Assembly: GCA_050330095.1 (NCBI GenBank) | Contig: JBHJOC010000020.1 | Location: 19,519 to 83,518 of the forward strand | Direction: 5' to 3' | From: JBCBWG01 sp036804185 | GTDB taxonomy: Bacteria; Pseudomonadota; Alphaproteobacteria; Rhizobiales; Hyphomicrobiaceae | DNA length: 64,000 nucleotides | Shown: in pieces, positions 60,715 through 64,000 of the stretch | Layout: every line of letters starts with the position of its first letter | Numbering within the stretch: position 1 is the first letter of the stretch | The notes under the pieces: model-generated | Told to the model about the DNA's origin: nothing | The model's database searches: none | What the model saw: only the letters and a program-made list of their open reading frames with translations | Program-made: the position numbers and the translations under genes

Positions 60715-62757
60715 TCACGGCGCTTTTTCTGCAACGCGAACGGGCGGAGAGCGCATGATTGCAAGCAGCCTGCTCCGCTCGCGATTGAAATCATTGAGGT
60801 CGCGTCCGGACAGAGCGCGTTCGCGCGGGACTCGGATTTGTAATGGATCGACCGGGCGGCCGTTGATATGGACCTCGAAGTGCAGGTGGGCGCCAGTCGA
60901 CAGCCCGGTTGATCCGACAAACCCGATCACCTGCCCCTGTCGCACGCGGACGCCAGCGGCGATGCCTGGACCAAATCGCGGCAGCATGTGCGAGTATGTC
61001 GTGTCATACCCGTTGGCGTGGCGAAGGCTTATGAAGTAGCCGTTGGCCCCGCGATATCGTGCTTCTTCCACGACGCCGTTCCCCGCAGCGAGCACCGGCG
61101 TGCCGATCGGCCCTGCCCAGTCGATGCCGGCATGAAAGCGCATCGTGCGTTGGATCGGGTGGCGGCGCATACCAAATCCGGACGTCAGACGAACATCACT
61201 GCCACGCACAGGCCGGCGCAGCAGGAACTGTCGGTTGTTTTGGCCTTGTTCGTTATAGAAATCGATCGTGCCGTCATCGGAGCGATAGCGCCAGAAGCCG
61301 ACCGTGTCGCCGCCGCTCGTCAAGGCGGCATAGACGAGTTCGGAGATCTCGAGCTTGCCGTCGCCGTCGGCATTCATTTCGAAGAACAGGTCGAGCTGGT
61401 CGCCGGCCCTCAATTCGCGTCGGTAGTCGGTTTCGTGTGCGAACAGGCGCAAGATCTGCAGAATGGTTGCAGGCTCGAGGCCCTGTTCGAGGCAGGTCGC
61501 ATAGATGCTTGCGTAAAGCGTGTTGCGGGCCCGTGCCGACGTGTCATCACGCATGGCCCTGATGAGCGCGTCTTGGTCCGGCCGCGTCTCGGCGACGAAT
61601 TCGCCCGCACCTGTGCGCTTGACCGTGACGACATGGGTGTGGGCCGTGTCGAACACACTCACCTTGACTGGCTCGATCCCAGCAGCGCCGTCCAAGGTCG
61701 GCATCAGCATGACGTGGACTTGCTGGCCAGTCTGGAGACGTCCCCCGCGCTGACTGCGCTGCGCGGTTTGTTCGACCGCTGCTGCGAGGTCAGGCGCAAC
61801 GCCCTGGCTGACAAGAACCGCTCCGATCGTGTCACCGGCACGCGCCGTGATGACGCGGAATTCGCGACCTGTGTCGTCGCGCCCATCGTCGATCGTCGGA
61901 TCGCGTCGGCGCACGAGCGTCGTGACGGCCCCTGACGGTGCCGAGCGTGCAATGAGATCGGCTCCCGCACCGATAAGATAGTCCGGCGTCAGGCCGTCGA
62001 TCACCTGCTGCTCGAGCCCGAACTGAACGCTTGGAGCACCTGGGTCCTCGAGGATCATGCGACGCACGACCTCAGCGACATCACCAGCTTCGAGCCCCCC
62101 TGCGTCCAAAGACCAGTCCTCGCCGGGAGCAAGATCGCGGACGATCGCCTCGATGGTGCCAAACCCTCCGCCATCGCGTTCGTCGTCAGCGGCACGCTGT
62201 TCCTGCGGGGCAAACAGCCTGATCGGGTCGAACGGCGGGATGACGTCGAGATACGTTCGGCTCGCTGGGGCGAGGCGTGCACTGATGCGCAAGTAGGGGC
62301 GGATTTGCAGAAATGGTTTGTCGTTGCGCCGAACCTGGATCTGCTCGTGGTGGACGATCCGCGACACGAGCGTACTCGTGACCAGATGAAGTCGGTCCTG
62401 TTTTGGCGTCAACCAGGCAAGACCGTCGTCGCGGTTGCGCGAACGTGTAACCGGTGTCTGGGGGCGCTGCGCGCGCTCGAGTTCGCGCATGATGTCGAGT
62501 GTACCTGCCGAGCGCGTCTCCAGTGACCCGTAGACGACGACACCCGTCGCACCAATGGTGACGGCGGCCGCGAGCATCGAGCTGACCATCCATTTGATGG
62601 GGTGGCGGCGCTGGTGTCCGGCATCGTCACTATCAAATGCGCCTTGCTCCAGGTGGCGTGCGCGGCCGCGGCAGACGTTCGACAAACCCTCGCTGCGCCG
62701 GCGCTGCAACCGCGGCGCGCGATAGCGTCCAACCGGCGTATGTCGCCGTAGGTCCAC
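60715..62757 (-). CDS. M23 family peptidoglycan metallopeptidase with LysM-like domain
   Basis: About 680 aa, a cell-wall endopeptidase. A cytoplasmic ~55-residue basic stretch precedes one transmembrane segment (MVSSMLAAAVTIGATGVVVYG); a long periplasmic region includes a LysM-like segment (FRVITARAGDTIGAVLVSQGV). The C-terminal LytM domain has the zinc ligands HAGID (H-x3-D) and HLHFEV (H-x-H) and the GFGMRRHP start. The start is uncertain: GTG at 62757 sits just after a 9-base G run, and ATG at 62877 would add 40 unsupported residues. Both catalytic motifs are intact. Confidence 0.9.
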   Translation of the reverse strand: MDLRRHTPVGRYRAPRLQRRRSEGLSNVCRGRARHLEQGAFDSDDAGHQRRHPIKWMVSSMLAAAVTIGATGVVVYGSLETRSAGTLDIMRELERAQRPQTPVTRSRNRDDGLAWLTPKQDRLHLVTSTLVSRIVHHEQIQVRRNDKPFLQIRPYLRISARLAPASRTYLDVIPPFDPIRLFAPQEQRAADDERDGGGFGTIEAIVRDLAPGEDWSLDAGGLEAGDVAEVVRRMILEDPGAPSVQFGLEQQVIDGLTPDYLIGAGADLIARSAPSGAVTTLVRRRDPTIDDGRDDTGREFRVITARAGDTIGAVLVSQGVAPDLAAAVEQTAQRSQRGGRLQTGQQVHVMLMPTLDGAAGIEPVKVSVFDTAHTHVVTVKRTGAGEFVAETRPDQDALIRAMRDDTSARARNTLYASIYATCLEQGLEPATILQILRLFAHETDYRRELRAGDQLDLFFEMNADGDGKLEISELVYAALTSGGDTVGFWRYRSDDGTIDFYNEQGQNNRQFLLRRPVRGSDVRLTSGFGMRRHPIQRTMRFHAGIDWAGPIGTPVLAAGNGVVEEARYRGANGYFISLRHANGYDTTYSHMLPRFGPGIAAGVRVRQGQVIGFVGSTGLSTGAHLHFEVHINGRPVDPLQIRVPRERALSGRDLNDFNRERSRLLAIMRSPPVRVAEKAP

Positions 62758-63172
62758 GCGATAGCCCCCCCCCAAAAGCACGTCGCCCCATGGCCGAAGA
62801 ATGCGGGCCGCCTTGGAAGTTGTACAATGATTGGGCGCAATCGTGGCAAGCGCCTTTGCGGGCAAACGCGATCGCATGCCCGGGCAGCGCTTTGGCTGAG
62901 CGTTCCGTCACGGCGTGCAGCAGTCAGCGGCGTGCTGCGGCTTCGCGATGGCCCGTGAGGTTTGTGCCGATGCCCACCAGCATTGCGGGATCGGCTGATC
63001 GCAAGGGCACCGAGCGCCCGCGTTTGGTCTGTCCTTCGGGTGGAGTGCTGACGCCTGGATGGCTCTCCAGGGAGCCAGCGCGCCGAAGGAATTCCGTCAG
63101 GCGCCGGCGCCCCAGTGCGGGCAGATCGGAGAATCAGAGTTAGAACAATGAGTTGGCTGTTCGTAAATTTTT

Positions 63173-63214
63173 TTGACAGAAGGCGTTGACTTCGGGGCTC
63201 AGAAGGTATTTATA
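63173..63214 (+). promoter_or_regulatory. Candidate rRNA operon promoter
   Basis: Two -35-like boxes, TTGACA (63173-63178) and TTGACT (63186-63191), lie in and after a T-rich run, with TATTTATAG (63207-63215) as -10 candidate. The spacing from TTGACT to TTTATA (63209) is 17 nt. The -10 box is weak, so exact boxes are uncertain. Confidence 0.45.
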
Positions 63215-63335
63215 GCGGTTCTCGCCGAGACGCACTGACGTCTCGCGGTGCCGATGACGACTCAGCTCTCAAACAACCCTAGCAGACGCAAGCCAGCTTG
63301 CTGGTGCTGGGATGCTTTGTCTCTGACGTTCGGCT

Positions 63336-63347
63336 TGCTCTTTGACA
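63336..63347 (+). promoter_or_regulatory. boxA antitermination site of the rRNA leader
   Basis: TGCTCTTTGACA matches the boxA consensus TGCTCTTTAACA at 11 of 12 bases and lies about 180 nt before the 16S start, where NusB/NusE bind nascent leader RNA. Confidence 0.75.
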
Positions 63348-63527
63348 GTCAAACATTGAAAGAGAAACGCAGGCGGCGAGGTCTCTGCCCGCTCGTAAGA
63401 GCGAACGGAACCTAGGACGCAATGCGTTTCAGCCATCACCAGACGTTTAGCGCAAGCTGAACGTCAGTGTGAAGGTGCCCGTTACGCATTCTCGAGAGAT
63501 CGAGATCCGTCCAGAATCCAACTCTTC

Positions 63528-64000
<473 letters not shown>

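Larger units (their letters stand above)
62758..63527. other. rRNA operon leader region
   Basis: No gene. It begins with a 9-C run (62765-62773) upstream of the M23 start. The second half holds the presumed rRNA promoter near 63173-63214 and boxA at 63336. Open frames here are not protein-like. Confidence 0.55.

Noticed and set aside
60988..61935. 315-aa plus-strand frame
   Set aside because: Antisense to the M23 peptidase, which has intact catalytic motifs.

Overview
The window is GC-rich bacterial chromosomal DNA ending in the first ~470 nt of a 16S rRNA gene whose sequence is alphaproteobacterial. Gene order supports this: carB next to greA, pgsA-moaD-moaE, petA-petB-petC (bc1 complex) and Tad/Cpa pilus genes of Caulobacter/rhizobial type. 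I would place it near Hyphomicrobiales or a neighbouring order; genus cannot be told from the sequence alone.

Layout. 0.2-7 kb: pcm, tRNA-Cys, greA, carB and a cation/Ca2+ exchanger. 6.9-13 kb: a cytoplasmic molybdo-iron-sulfur quinone oxidoreductase resembling the sulfite dehydrogenase SoeABC, preceded by a translationally coupled pair of small permeases that look like two copies of one domain. 13-18.8 kb: a secreted metallo-beta-lactamase-fold hydrolase, a secreted Cys-containing protein, a large unknown membrane protein, then pgsA-moaD-moaE; MoaD/MoaE make the molybdopterin that SoeA would need. 18.8-23.2 kb: an isochorismatase-like hydrolase, flavin reductase and luciferase-like monooxygenase (a Rut-like three-gene set) and a phytoene-dehydrogenase-like FAD enzyme. 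23.6-28.7 kb: four glycosyltransferases. 28.9-35.5 kb: a complete family-5 (peptide-type) ABC importer operon. 35.7-38.6 kb: a CaiB/BaiF CoA-transferase coupled to pgi. 38.6-43.9 kb: part of a Tad pilus locus (TadD-like lipoprotein, TadG-like protein, CpaC secretin, CpaD). 44-47.4 kb: GST, acyl-CoA dehydrogenase, gamma-glutamylcyclotransferase, PilZ protein, trmL. 47.8-51.7 kb: petABC and mtnP. 51.7-57 kb: tetR-MFP-RND efflux operon with candidate operators. 57-62.8 kb: DUF533 protein, a mesaconyl-CoA C1-C4 CoA transferase-like gene, a small unknown gene and an M23 peptidase. 62.8-64 kb: rRNA leader (promoter-like boxes, boxA) and the start of 16S.

The most striking unexplained structure is a family of composite hairpin repeats in five separate places (about 15.2, 23.2, 31.2, 50.5 and 58.4 kb). 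Each cluster is a different shuffled series of 50-90 nt imperfect palindromes drawn from about five types. Two clusters begin at the stop codon of the preceding gene, one lies inside the ABC importer operon between binding protein and permeases and supplies the last codons of the binding-protein gene. No transposase is present. They look like a REP/BIME- or MITE-like family that I cannot match to a named one.
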